Source of the DNA: an uncultured Bacteroidales bacterium
GTDB lineage: Bacteria; Bacteroidota; Bacteroidia; Bacteroidales; P3
Direction: 5' to 3'
Assembly: GCA_900315935.1 (NCBI GenBank)
Contig: ONBB01000001.1
Span: 186,001 to 250,000, forward strand
Length of the DNA: 64,000 nucleotides
The translations under genes and the position numbers were made by a program. The notes beneath the pieces were generated by a model. That model was not told the DNA's origin. It saw only the letters and a list, made by a program, of their open reading frames with translations, and searched no databases. This document shows, one piece after another, positions 33,828 through 42,567 of the stretch (position 1 is its first letter; each line of letters starts with the position of its first letter).

Positions 33828-36032
33828 TTAGAGTTCTTTGATGACAATGTCGCCGTCGTACCAGCTCTTGATGTGCTTGTAGAGGGCCTCGGCCTTGGTG
33901 CGGGTGGGGGCGGAGCCCATGCTGACGTAGTACATCTCGTTCTTCTCGATGATGTAGGCGTCGCATCCCAGCTCGTGCAGGCGTGCGGTCATCTTGGCGG
34001 CGGTGGCCTTGTTGAGGTAGAAGCCGGCCACGATGTCGAAGCCCTGCTTGCTCTCCTTCTCCACGTAGACGTAGACGGGGTTCTCGTCGGGCGTGGCGGT
34101 CTTCTTGGGTGCGGCCTGTGCGGTGGCGGCAGCGGTTTGCTGTGCGGCGGGCTGGGCCGGTGCCGTTGCAGGCTGGGCGTTGTCGGGCATGATGCCGTAA
34201 TCGTCGATGATGCGGTTGAGCAGCTGGTCCATCAGCGCTTGCTCCATCAGCTCACCCTGCACGGTGCCGCGCGACTGGTAGGCGTAGCGCTTGCGGAGCC
34301 AGGGTTCGGCCTCCTGGTATACGTAGTCGTCGTAGGGGATGAAGCGTTGTACGGCCATGCGGGTGCCCATCAGCTGGTTGAGGCGCTGGTCGGCATACTG
34401 GCGCACGTAGTCCATCATGGCCGGACGGGCGTTGCTATAGCCCTGGTCGGCAAGGAATGCGTTCACATAGTCGGCCATCGTGCGGCACACCTGGTCGGTG
34501 TTGCGGTTGATGTCGCGGCCGCTGTATTCGAGCATGTCGGTGTTGAAGGTCAGGCTGTTGACATTGGGGGCATCGAAATGCTTGCCGGCCAGTTCGGTGG
34601 AGGTGGCGGCAGTGCGCGGATGCAGCTTGAGGAAGTAGTAGGCTCCGCCGGCCAGCAACAGCAGCAATAGCAGCAGGAGCAGCCAGAGCCAGCCTTTGCG
34701 GCCCTTCTTTTCCTCTTCTTCCTTTTCTTTCTTCGCTTCTTTCTTGGCGGCCTTGGCCTGGCGTGCGGCTTCTTTCTCGGCCTCTTTGGCCTGGCGTTTC
34801 TCTTCTTTCAGTCGGCGTGCGGCCTCCTTCTCGGCCTCCTTGGCTTGGCGGGCAGCCTCCTCTTCGGCGGCTTTGGCCCGGCGTGCGGCTTCTTTCTCAG
34901 CCTCTTGGGTCTTGCGTGCAGCCTCTTTTTCGGCACGCTCCATCTCTTTCTGTTTGGCGGCCACTTGTTTCTCCAGTTCGGCCTGCGCCTCTTGCTGTGC
35001 GTCGAGGACTTGGGCCACGGGGTTCACCGGCTGTGCGGCGGCCTGTTCGGGTGCCAGCTGGCTGGCGGCCAGGGCGGCGAGGGCGGCGGCACGTTTCTCG
35101 GCCTTGAGGCGTTCCTTCTCGGCCTTCTTTTCGGCACGCTGCAGGGCGGCCTCGGCCTCCTTCTCGGCGCGGAGGCGGTCCTCTTCGGCTTTCTGCTCGG
35201 CGCGGCGCAGCTCCTCTTCGGCGCGGTGGCGCTCTTCGGCCTCGCGGCGCGCCATGGCTTCACGGTCTTCTTCGATGCGGCGTTCGGCACTGTCGTGGTC
35301 GCGCTGGGCGCGTTTGCGTAGTTTGGCACGCTCCTTCTCGGCTTTGGCTTCGGCTTTGAGACGTGCTTTCTCGGCCTTGGCCTCGGCCTTGAGCATGGCT
35401 TTCGACTTGGGCAGCTCTTCCACCTGTTTCATCTTCTCCTGCCACTCCTCGTCCACCATCTCCTCTTCTTCTTCCTCCTCGTTCTCCACAATGGGTTCGG
35501 GTTCAGGCGCTGCTTCAGGCTCAGGTTCGGGGACACTGACGGGTTCAGGGCGCTGCACCACGGTAACGGCCGGCTCTTCCATGTCGAACTGGGCGAAGGG
35601 GTCGTCGCTGCCGCTGTGGTCGTAGGTCTTCACCCCCTCGATGGGCTTCTCGGTGGCGGTGCCGGCTTCGATGACGACACCGTCGGCCATCTCGAAGGCA
35701 AAGCCGTTGCCCACCTTGGTGAGGGTGCCGAGGGTGCCGAACTGGTGCTCGCCCGTGCGCTTGATTTTGTCGGCCAGGGCATCGGTATAGTTGACCCACA
35801 TCTGCTGGGCCACCTCCTCGTTCACACAGTCGCGCTCGGCAATGACTTTCACTATGCTGTTGTCGCCACTGGTGCCGGGGCGGTAGACGACGTTGCGTGT
35901 GGCAGGGTAGTAGGTGCCGCTGGCGGTGTCGTGGCGCGGCGCCTGGGTTACGCTGTCGAAGGTGCCTATCTCGGGCAGCTCGACGCGCTGTCCATTTTGC
36001 AGTAACTCAACGATTAATTCGGTTATATTCAT
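33828..36032 (-). CDS. HU-domain / coiled-coil / membrane / SPOR-domain protein
   Basis: 734 residues in four parts. Residues 1-60 and about 60-130 look like the two Bacteroidetes HU-CCDC81 domains (MNITELIVELLQNGQRVELPEIGTF; GTLGTLTKVGNGFAFEM), related to DNA-binding HU. Residues about 150-450 are a highly charged helical stretch of A/E/K/R repeats (AEKEAARRAKAAEEEAAR-like) that should form a long coiled coil. One membrane segment follows (WLWLLLLLLLLLLAGGAYYF, about residue 485), and the last 80 residues are a SPOR domain for denuded septal peptidoglycan (VEKESKQGFDIVAGFYL to IKSWYDGDIVIKEL). So cytosolic HU part, TolA-like spacer, periplasmic SPOR. First gene of a unit with trmB. Role probably in envelope or division; DNA binding unproven. 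Confidence 0.85.
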   Translation of the reverse strand: MNITELIVELLQNGQRVELPEIGTFDSVTQAPRHDTASGTYYPATRNVVYRPGTSGDNSIVKVIAERDCVNEEVAQQMWVNYTDALADKIKRTGEHQFGTLGTLTKVGNGFAFEMADGVVIEAGTATEKPIEGVKTYDHSGSDDPFAQFDMEEPAVTVVQRPEPVSVPEPEPEAAPEPEPIVENEEEEEEEMVDEEWQEKMKQVEELPKSKAMLKAEAKAEKARLKAEAKAEKERAKLRKRAQRDHDSAERRIEEDREAMARREAEERHRAEEELRRAEQKAEEDRLRAEKEAEAALQRAEKKAEKERLKAEKRAAALAALAASQLAPEQAAAQPVNPVAQVLDAQQEAQAELEKQVAAKQKEMERAEKEAARKTQEAEKEAARRAKAAEEEAARQAKEAEKEAARRLKEEKRQAKEAEKEAARQAKAAKKEAKKEKEEEEKKGRKGWLWLLLLLLLLLLAGGAYYFLKLHPRTAATSTELAGKHFDAPNVNSLTFNTDMLEYSGRDINRNTDQVCRTMADYVNAFLADQGYSNARPAMMDYVRQYADQRLNQLMGTRMAVQRFIPYDDYVYQEAEPWLRKRYAYQSRGTVQGELMEQALMDQLLNRIIDDYGIMPDNAQPATAPAQPAAQQTAAATAQAAPKKTATPDENPVYVYVEKESKQGFDIVAGFYLNKATAAKMTARLHELGCDAYIIEKNEMYYVSMGSAPTRTKAEALYKHIKSWYDGDIVIKEL

Positions 36033-36041
36033 CGGTATTCG

Positions 36042-36803
36042 TTATTTTGTTCGGTTCAGTATCTGTTCGGCCTCGGCCAAGTCCTGTGGGGTGTCGATGC
36101 CGATGTTGGCGTGAGGGGTGTCGATGACGCGTATGGTGTAGCCAGCGGCCAGCCAGCGCAGCTGTTCCAGTTTCTCGCTGGCCTCGAGCACGGCTACCGG
36201 CAGTTGGCAGAGGCGTTCCAGCACCTCGGCGCGGTAGGCATAGAGGCCCACGTGCTTGTAGTATGCGCCTTCGGTCAGCCATCGCTCCTGCGCTGCATCG
36301 CGGCGGTAGGGGATAGGCTGGCGGCTGAAGTAGAGGGCGTTGCCGCAGTCGGAGCAGACCACCTTCACGTTGTTGGGCGACAGCAGCTCGTCGGTGGCAT
36401 GTATGCGGGTGCGCAGGGTGGCGATCTGCACGGTGGGGTCGTCGAAGGCTGCCGTCAGGGCCTGCAGCTGGTCAGGGTCTACAAAGGGCTCGTCGCCCTG
36501 CACGTTGAGTACCACATCGTAGTGCCGGCCCGCCTCGTCGCGCAGGCGCTTCAGCACCTCGCCGCAGCGGTCGGTGCCGCTCTGGCAGTCGGCCGAGGTG
36601 AGCATCACGTTGGCGTCGAACTGCTGCTCCGCCATGTCGGCGATGCGGCCGTCGTCGGTGGCAATCATCGCGTCGGCACCGAGGGACTGCACCCGCTCCC
36701 ACACCCATTGCACGATGGGTTTCCCCCCGAGCAGGGCCAGCGGCTTGCCGGGGAAACGCGTCGAGGCGTAGCGGGCGGGTATCACAACGAGCGTCTTCAT
36801 CAT
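36042..36803 (-). CDS. kdsB: 3-deoxy-manno-octulosonate cytidylyltransferase
   Basis: Activates Kdo to CMP-Kdo for lipid A core synthesis. 253 residues. Nucleotide-binding VIPARYASTRFPGKPLA at the start, VLNVQGDEPFVDP in the middle and KHVGLYAYRAEVLERL near residue 190 are typical. The start is at ATG 36803 or the next codon 36800; the stop of the upstream kinase overlaps both (ATGATGA), so translation is coupled. Confidence 0.96.
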   Translation of the reverse strand: MMKTLVVIPARYASTRFPGKPLALLGGKPIVQWVWERVQSLGADAMIATDDGRIADMAEQQFDANVMLTSADCQSGTDRCGEVLKRLRDEAGRHYDVVLNVQGDEPFVDPDQLQALTAAFDDPTVQIATLRTRIHATDELLSPNNVKVVCSDCGNALYFSRQPIPYRRDAAQERWLTEGAYYKHVGLYAYRAEVLERLCQLPVAVLEASEKLEQLRWLAAGYTIRVIDTPHANIGIDTPQDLAEAEQILNRTK

Positions 36804-37426
36804 TCGTCGTCGCCGCCGAAGAGGCTGTTGAATATGGAGTCAATCTTGTTGATAATCACGCCCAGGTGCTCGCGGTTCTCCACGAAGTCCAGCTCGTCGG
36901 TGTCCACCACCAGCATCTTGCCTTCGTACTCCGAGGCCCAGTGCTCGTAGCGGTTGTTGAGGTTGGTGAGGTAGTCGAGGCGGATGCCGCTTTCGTACTC
37001 GCGGCCGCGCTTCTGGATGTGGCGTATGAGGGTGGGCACGTCGCCCCGCACGTAGATCATCAGGTCGGGCTTGGGCAGCAGGGCGCACACGGTCTCGAAC
37101 ATGTGGGTGTAGGTGGCCAGGTCGCGGGTGTTCATCAGGTTCATGCTCTGCAGGTTGGGCGCAAAGATGGCTGCGTCGTCGTAGAGCGACCGGTCGCGGA
37201 TGAAGCTCTCGCCCGAGTCGCGCAGCTCCATCAGCTGCTTGGCGTTGGCCCACAGCGAGTGCACCATCATGTTGAACGACCACCGGCGCATGTCCTCATA
37301 GAAACTGTTCAGGTAGGGGTTCTCCTCCGAGGGGCCGAAAACCGCCCGGTAGCCATAGTGCCGCGACAAAAGCTTGGTCAACTCCGTCTTTCCGGCTCCG
37401 ATATTTCCCGAGATTGCTATCTGCAT
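36800..37426 (-). CDS. deoxynucleoside kinase
   Basis: 208 residues, dNK/dGK-type family. P-loop GNIGAGKT at residues 7-14, DRS motif at 78-80 (IRDRSLYDD), and an arginine-rich lid RHIQKRGREYESG at about 140. Salvages deoxynucleosides; specificity (dA, dG or broader) cannot be told. First gene of a two-gene unit with kdsB, with its own promoter 82 bp upstream. Confidence 0.93.
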   Translation of the reverse strand: MQIAISGNIGAGKTELTKLLSRHYGYRAVFGPSEENPYLNSFYEDMRRWSFNMMVHSLWANAKQLMELRDSGESFIRDRSLYDDAAIFAPNLQSMNLMNTRDLATYTHMFETVCALLPKPDLMIYVRGDVPTLIRHIQKRGREYESGIRLDYLTNLNNRYEHWASEYEGKMLVVDTDELDFVENREHLGVIINKIDSIFNSLFGGDDE

Positions 37427-37507
37427 ACACGTTTTTTAAGGCCATGGTTTCTGCTTTCTTTTTGAAAATGAAAGACATGGCGCGATTTTACCTTTGGTTT
37501 TAAAAGG

Positions 37508-37540
37508 CAAATATACATAAAATCCTTTATATATTACAAA
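37508..37540 (-). promoter_or_regulatory. promoter of the dNK-kdsB unit
   Basis: Minus strand TTTG (37537-37540), 21 bp, TATATTTG (37508-37515). It is divergent from the promoter at 37609. Confidence 0.65.
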
Positions 37541-37608
37541 AAATATTCCGCAGCGGCCATTTTTTGTACCTAAATGCCGTTTTTTTTCGCGATGTTAATT
37601 TTTTTTCA

Positions 37609-37616
37609 TATTTTTG
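37609..37616 (+). promoter_or_regulatory. promoter -7 box of the fimbrillin-like lipoprotein gene
   Basis: TATTTTTG, 33 bp upstream of the start at 37650; preceded by T-rich sequence without an exact TTTG at -33. Confidence 0.55.
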
Positions 37617-37649
37617 CAACCCAAAGTGTAAAATATAAAAATATACAAT

Positions 37650-39551
37650 ATGCTGAAAATCAAATACATTGTTCCTGTATTGGCGCTGGCGTTGAGCGCC
37701 GTGGCGGCACTGTTTTTCGCAGCCTGCCAACCCGAAGACCTGAACAGCGACCTCCCGAAGGGGGCCATCCGCCTTGTGGCTCCGGGATACCAGTCCCCCG
37801 ATGGTTCCAAACTGGGTGTTGACGAAGAGGGCAAGAATGTCTTCTTTGCAGTGGGCGACTTGCTGTGGGTCAATGGTGTACAGTGCCCCATAAGTGTGAA
37901 CGAAAATGGCGTTGCCTACTTTGTTCGTCCCGAGAGTGTCGGCTATCCGCTCCGCATCGTATATCCTTATGGTATTGTCGATAATAATGCCCCCACCAAT
38001 TCCGACAATATCCCCATCACTTTGCCGGCAGAATACACGTATGCCACCGTCCAGGATGGTCCCGGTCGCGGACGCCAGAATGTCCCCGCCCCCCTCTGCG
38101 CCAAAATCGTTGGTACTGGCGAGGGCCAAAAACCCAATTCAGCCTTCTTCAAACACATAACCGCAGCCATCACCGTTGCCATCGAGAACAAAACCGGCGC
38201 ACCGATGGAGTTGGAGAAAATTGTGGTTAAATCAGATTACTTTTATTTGCATGGTTCCAATACTATTAATGTTGAGGATCCCGCCATGAATGGAGTTGAA
38301 GGTAATCTCAATAATACAGGTTCAGATGCCCTGTCTGTAAGTTTCTCCCCTGAATGCATTTGCAGAATCGAGAACAACGATCGCGCATATATACAGATTC
38401 CCATCCTTGCACAATATAATCCTGTTAATTCTAATCATAAAGCTAAACTCACTATCGGTGTATTGGCCCAGAATAAGCTCCCTGGCGTAATTGCCAACAA
38501 GTTCTATTTCGAAAAGACGCAGGGGACTGCTTTTAATATATTACAAGGTCAGCTGGCCTATGCCCCTGCATATTTCGACATCAACATGCCTGACGACGAC
38601 CCCAACTACGGTCTCCTTGTTGACGGTACATACACCATAGGTCGCGATGCGAACGACAAGCCCCTCAAAGTCTATCTTGCCAAAGGCAACCTGCAGTACG
38701 CCGCAGGAACAGTAAATAATTCTACCAATACGAACTACAATACTGCCAATACTCTCGGAAATCCAGATCCCACTGATGCAGGGAATTGGAGTTTTATGTC
38801 ATCCCAGCACTTAAAGATTGAAAATTTTACTCATAATCAAAATCAAATCACAAGAGAGCGTAGTTGTAGTAATGTATACGGAAACGGATTCATCTCCCAA
38901 TTTCTTTATGGCTCTACGGGAAATAATTATAATAATATATATACGTGTCATCCTATTGCTACACCTTTTGCTTTGAGGCAGTTAACGGGTCATCCCCAGA
39001 ACGACCTCTTTCGAAGCAACAATACCGACTGGGGTGTACGCATAGGTGAAAAGTGGTTCACCCTTTCTTCCGCACAGTGGACGACTCTCATTGGTAGAAC
39101 ACTTGTCAATAAGGCTGGCCGCACTTGCCAAGACCGCGGTGCAACTGCATCCGGTCAAACCGGCCTTATTCTCTACCCGGACAAATATGGGGTGACTACT
39201 AATCTACTTGCAAAATTCGGATTACCTTTTACCGATGGAACCGCAACTGAGAATGGTCAAGAAGTGTCCTTCACTTACCAAATGGAGAATGCCGGCGTAG
39301 CATTTCTTCCCCATGCGGGATATATCAATGTGAAGACGCAAAATTTTAAAAATGGTAATAAAATTATATCGCAGGAATCCAATGCTATGAATGCTATGAA
39401 TAGTGGTGCTCGTTATTGGACCTCAACAGGTATTTATTATCTAAGCGTGAGTACAACCACTGTAAGTGTTGCAGAAGCGAGTTCTTATGGGACTGTCGCT
39501 AATAACACATTCACAGCCCTCGTGCGTCTGGCTTATCCCGCCAATTTCTAA
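37650..39551 (+). CDS. fimbrillin-like surface lipoprotein
   Basis: 633 residues. Signal peptide with lipobox FFAAC (Cys26) predicts a lipoprotein. The N-terminal half (residues 40-320) has the strand-rich layout of fimbrillin-type adhesins (AIRLVAPGYQSPDGSKL, FAVGDLLWVNG, GYPLRIVYPYG, and AFFKHITAAITVAIENKTG). The C-terminal half from GTYTIGRDANDKPLKVYLAKGNLQYA to WTSTGIYY and ALVRLAYPANF resembles domains repeated in Bacteroidales surface proteins of unknown function. Codon use of residues 190-300 and 380-600 is A/T-richer than at the ends. It may be an adhesin or fimbria-tip subunit. The 81-codon gene follows after 20 bp. Confidence 0.8.
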   Translation: MLKIKYIVPVLALALSAVAALFFAACQPEDLNSDLPKGAIRLVAPGYQSPDGSKLGVDEEGKNVFFAVGDLLWVNGVQCPISVNENGVAYFVRPESVGYPLRIVYPYGIVDNNAPTNSDNIPITLPAEYTYATVQDGPGRGRQNVPAPLCAKIVGTGEGQKPNSAFFKHITAAITVAIENKTGAPMELEKIVVKSDYFYLHGSNTINVEDPAMNGVEGNLNNTGSDALSVSFSPECICRIENNDRAYIQIPILAQYNPVNSNHKAKLTIGVLAQNKLPGVIANKFYFEKTQGTAFNILQGQLAYAPAYFDINMPDDDPNYGLLVDGTYTIGRDANDKPLKVYLAKGNLQYAAGTVNNSTNTNYNTANTLGNPDPTDAGNWSFMSSQHLKIENFTHNQNQITRERSCSNVYGNGFISQFLYGSTGNNYNNIYTCHPIATPFALRQLTGHPQNDLFRSNNTDWGVRIGEKWFTLSSAQWTTLIGRTLVNKAGRTCQDRGATASGQTGLILYPDKYGVTTNLLAKFGLPFTDGTATENGQEVSFTYQMENAGVAFLPHAGYINVKTQNFKNGNKIISQESNAMNAMNSGARYWTSTGIYYLSVSTTTVSVAEASSYGTVANNTFTALVRLAYPANF

Positions 39552-39571
39552 ACCACAATAAGACAAATTTT

Positions 39572-39817
39572 ATGAATAATATGACCAAAAAAATATATAC
39601 CGCTCCGGAACTCACCATTGTTACCGTGTCTGTGGAGCGCGGATTTGCCCAAAGCAACCTCTCCCAGGCCACATTCGGTATCATGCGAGACCAAGCGTTC
39701 GAGCTTCTCATCGATTTCAACCCCATCCAGGGATACGAGGTGGTTGATAACGCTGAAAATCCCTTCCCTAATCAAGGCGCGACCAACACGCCCTCCAACA
39801 ACTTCTGGAACTTCTAG
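39572..39817 (+). CDS. short conserved Bacteroidales protein with a VERGFAQS motif
   Basis: 81 residues, ATG at 39572 or 39581 (MTKKIYTAPEL). The first 30 residues (KKIYTAPELTIVTVSVERGFAQSN) follow a pattern I know from many small proteins in Bacteroidales, usually next to fimbrillin-like or other surface lipoproteins: KK-Y-x-P-E, strand, V-E-x-G-F-A-x-S. The remaining 50 residues are variable and rich in Asn and Pro. There is no signal peptide of standard type. Function unknown; proximity (20 bp) to the lipoprotein suggests a common transcript. Confidence 0.75.
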   Translation: MNNMTKKIYTAPELTIVTVSVERGFAQSNLSQATFGIMRDQAFELLIDFNPIQGYEVVDNAENPFPNQGATNTPSNNFWNF

Positions 39818-39820
39818 TCT

Positions 39821-40570
39821 ATGGGTGAGAGTGCCATCGAGGTGATGCTGCGGCACCGCAGCATCAGACGGTTTACGGAGGAGCCGGTGGGCGAGGCTTT
39901 GCTGCGCGAGATTGTGGAGTGCGGCCTGCGTGCCTCCAACACGGGCAACATGCAGCTATACAGCGTCATCGTCACGCGCGAGGAGCCGCGGCGCAGCCAG
40001 CTGCTGCAGCTGCACTACGGCCAGTGTGCCACGGCGCCGCTGCTGCTCACCGTCTGCACCGACGTGCACCGCTACCACCGCTACTGCCAGGTCAACCAGT
40101 GCGACGAGCCCTACGGCAACCTGCTGTGGTGGTCCTCGGCGCTGGTCGACGCGAGCCTCTTCGCGCAGAACCTCGGCCTGGCGGCCGAGGCGCGCGGGCT
40201 GGGCTTCTGCCACCTGGGGACGGTGATGTACAACACGGCGCAGATAGCCGCCCTGCTGGAGTGCCCCGAGGGGGTGGTGCCGGTCATCACGCTGGCCCTC
40301 GGCCATCCCGCCGAGGAGGGCCGCATGAGCGAGCGCATAGGCCCCGAGGGCGTGCTGCACAGCGAGGTGTACCACCCCTACACCGACGACGACATACGCC
40401 GCATACACGCCGTGCGCGACACCGACCCCTTCAACCAGGAGATGGTGCGCCAGAACGGCACGCGCAACTACTGCGAGATATTCACCACCAAGCGCTACCC
40501 GCGCCAAATGAACGAGGAGGTCAGCGCCAAACTTGAGGCTTTCCTCCGGGGAAGCGGTATGATGAGTTAA
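39821..40570 (+). CDS. nitroreductase family oxidoreductase
   Basis: 249 residues, FMN-binding fold. MLRHRSIRRFTEEPV at the N-terminus and RASNTGNMQLYSVIV contact FMN; ALVDASLFAQNLGLAAEARGLG and VMYNTAQIAALLECPEG are also typical. NfsA/NfrA-type flavin reductases act on nitro compounds or quinones with NADPH; the physiological substrate is unknown. The ATG at 39821 lies 3 bp after the stop of the previous small gene. Confidence 0.9.
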   Translation: MGESAIEVMLRHRSIRRFTEEPVGEALLREIVECGLRASNTGNMQLYSVIVTREEPRRSQLLQLHYGQCATAPLLLTVCTDVHRYHRYCQVNQCDEPYGNLLWWSSALVDASLFAQNLGLAAEARGLGFCHLGTVMYNTAQIAALLECPEGVVPVITLALGHPAEEGRMSERIGPEGVLHSEVYHPYTDDDIRRIHAVRDTDPFNQEMVRQNGTRNYCEIFTTKRYPRQMNEEVSAKLEAFLRGSGMMS

Positions 40571-40660
40571 AGAGAGCTAGAAAATCTAGAAATTCTAGAA
40601 ATTCTAGAAATTCTAGAGATTCTAGAAAATCTAGAAAGGCTAGAAAATCTAGAAAAAAAA
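40571..40660. repeat. degenerate 9-bp array upstream of the acyl-CoA synthetase gene
   Basis: About nine units of CTAGAAATT with variants CTAGAAAAT, CTAGAGATT and CTAGAAAGG. It occupies the whole gap between the nitroreductase and synthetase genes. Confidence 0.92.
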
Positions 40661-40669
40661 ACGACAACC

Positions 40670-42529
40670 ATGACAGAAATCACACGCACATTCGACCTGC
40701 TGGACCACCTTGTGGAACGCTACCCGAAGGACGACATCCTGGCCGGGAAGGTGGCAGGCGAATGGGTGCGCTACTCGTCGCACGACTACTACAAATTCGC
40801 CCACTACCTGGCCTACGGCCTCTGCGAGATGGGGCTCAAGGAGGGCGACCGCGTGGTTACCATGAGCGGCAACTGCCCGGAGTGGAACTTCATCGACATG
40901 GCGCTCTCCATGAGCGGCATCATCCACGTGCCCATCTACCCGACGCTCTCGACCGAGAACTACCAGTACATACTGCAGCACAGCGAGGCGGCGGCGGTGT
41001 TCGTGAGCACCCGCATGCTGCTGGGCCGCCTGCGGCCGGCGCTGGAGCAGCTGGAGGCCAAGCCCCAGATCTACACCCTGGCGCAGGTCGACGGCGAGCA
41101 CCGCACGCTGGAAATCCTCAAGCTGGGCATCGCCAACCGCGACAAGTGGATGGGCGAGATAGAGCGTCGCAAACGCGAAATCAAGCCCGAGGACTGGACC
41201 ACGATGATCTACACCAGCGGCACCACGGGCCAGTCGAAAGGCGTTATGCTGAGCCACCGCAACCTCTGCTCCAACTTCCTCGCCCACTCGCAGGTGCAGC
41301 CCATGGGTTCCGACAGCCGCGTGCTGTCGTTCCTGCCGCTGAACCACATCTACGAGCGCTCGATGAACTACCACTGGCAGTACAAGGGCATCAGCATCTA
41401 CTACGCCGAGAGCCTGGGCACCATACAGCAGAACATGCACGAGATACAGGCCGACGGCTTCTGCGCCGTGCCGCGTGTGCTGGAGATGGTGTACGACAAG
41501 CTCTATGCCGCCGGCAAGGACCTCTCGGGCCTCCGGAAGAAAATCTACGACCGCGCCTTTACGCACGGCAGCCACTACGACTACTCGGGCCTGCGCAAGT
41601 TCTCGCCCATGTACCTGGTGGGGCAGAAGATACTGGACCGCCTGGTATACAGCAAGTGGCGCGAGAAATTCGGCGGCAAGCGGCTCATCGTCATCACGGG
41701 CGGCTCGTCCATCCAGCCGCGCATGGTGCGCATCTTCGCCGCCGCCGGCATCAACATCTACGAAGGCTACGGATTGAGCGAGACCTCGCCCGTCATCGCT
41801 GTCAACGACCCCGCCCACGGCCAGGTGAAAATCGGCACCGTGGGGCCGATACTGAGCGGCGTGGAGGTCAAATTCGGCGACGACAACGAAATCCTCACCC
41901 GCGGCCCGCACGTGATGATGGGCTACTACAAAGACCCCGAATACACGGCCCAGGTAATCGACCCCGACGGCTGGTTCCACACCGGCGACATCGGCGAGCT
42001 GGTGGGGGGCAAATACCTGAAAATCACCGACCGCAAGAAAGACATCTTCAAGCTCTCGGCCGGCAAGTACGTGGCCCCGCAGCTGATAGAGAACATGCTG
42101 CGCGAGTCGGAATACATCGAGCAGGTGATGGTCATCGGCGAGAACGAGAAGCAGGTGGCCGCCATCATCAGCCCCAACTTCAACACGCTGCACTACTGGG
42201 CCCTGAAGCACAAGATGCACTACCGCGACAACGCCGAGCTGATCTCGCTGCCGCAGGTGAACGAGAAAATCCGCAAGGTGCTGGAGGTGTACAACAAAGA
42301 CCTGGCGCCGCACGAGCAGGTGAAGCAGTTCCGCCTGGTGGTGGACGAATGGACGCAGAACAACGGGCTGCTGTCCCCCACCTTGAAGCTGCGCCGCGCG
42401 CCGCTGATGGAAAAATACAAGGACCTCGTGGCCGACATCTTCGGCAAGGACAAGCCCGCCCAGAACGCCTTCTTCTCGGCGTTCAAGAGCATCGAGCTGC
42501 CGACGATGCCGTGGCAAAAAAAGAACTAA
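40670..42529 (+). CDS. long-chain acyl-CoA synthetase (AMP-forming)
   Basis: 619 residues. AMP-binding motif YTSGTTGQSKGV (about residue 180), SFLPLNHIYERSM, YGLSETSPVIAV and the hinge region WFHTGDIGELVGGKYLKITDRKKDIFKLSAGKYV in pieces. ATP-dependent activation of fatty acids to acyl-CoA. The length and ends fit the Bacteroidetes group close to FadD15. The upstream leader is the 9-bp repeat array. Confidence 0.93.
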   Translation: MTEITRTFDLLDHLVERYPKDDILAGKVAGEWVRYSSHDYYKFAHYLAYGLCEMGLKEGDRVVTMSGNCPEWNFIDMALSMSGIIHVPIYPTLSTENYQYILQHSEAAAVFVSTRMLLGRLRPALEQLEAKPQIYTLAQVDGEHRTLEILKLGIANRDKWMGEIERRKREIKPEDWTTMIYTSGTTGQSKGVMLSHRNLCSNFLAHSQVQPMGSDSRVLSFLPLNHIYERSMNYHWQYKGISIYYAESLGTIQQNMHEIQADGFCAVPRVLEMVYDKLYAAGKDLSGLRKKIYDRAFTHGSHYDYSGLRKFSPMYLVGQKILDRLVYSKWREKFGGKRLIVITGGSSIQPRMVRIFAAAGINIYEGYGLSETSPVIAVNDPAHGQVKIGTVGPILSGVEVKFGDDNEILTRGPHVMMGYYKDPEYTAQVIDPDGWFHTGDIGELVGGKYLKITDRKKDIFKLSAGKYVAPQLIENMLRESEYIEQVMVIGENEKQVAAIISPNFNTLHYWALKHKMHYRDNAELISLPQVNEKIRKVLEVYNKDLAPHEQVKQFRLVVDEWTQNNGLLSPTLKLRRAPLMEKYKDLVADIFGKDKPAQNAFFSAFKSIELPTMPWQKKN

Positions 42530-42567
42530 CCAGTCTCATGATTGTCGGACAACGGAAATAACGATAG

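Noticed and set aside
40571-40660. CRISPR array
   Set aside because: Units are only 9 bp, degenerate and without spacers; there are no cas genes.
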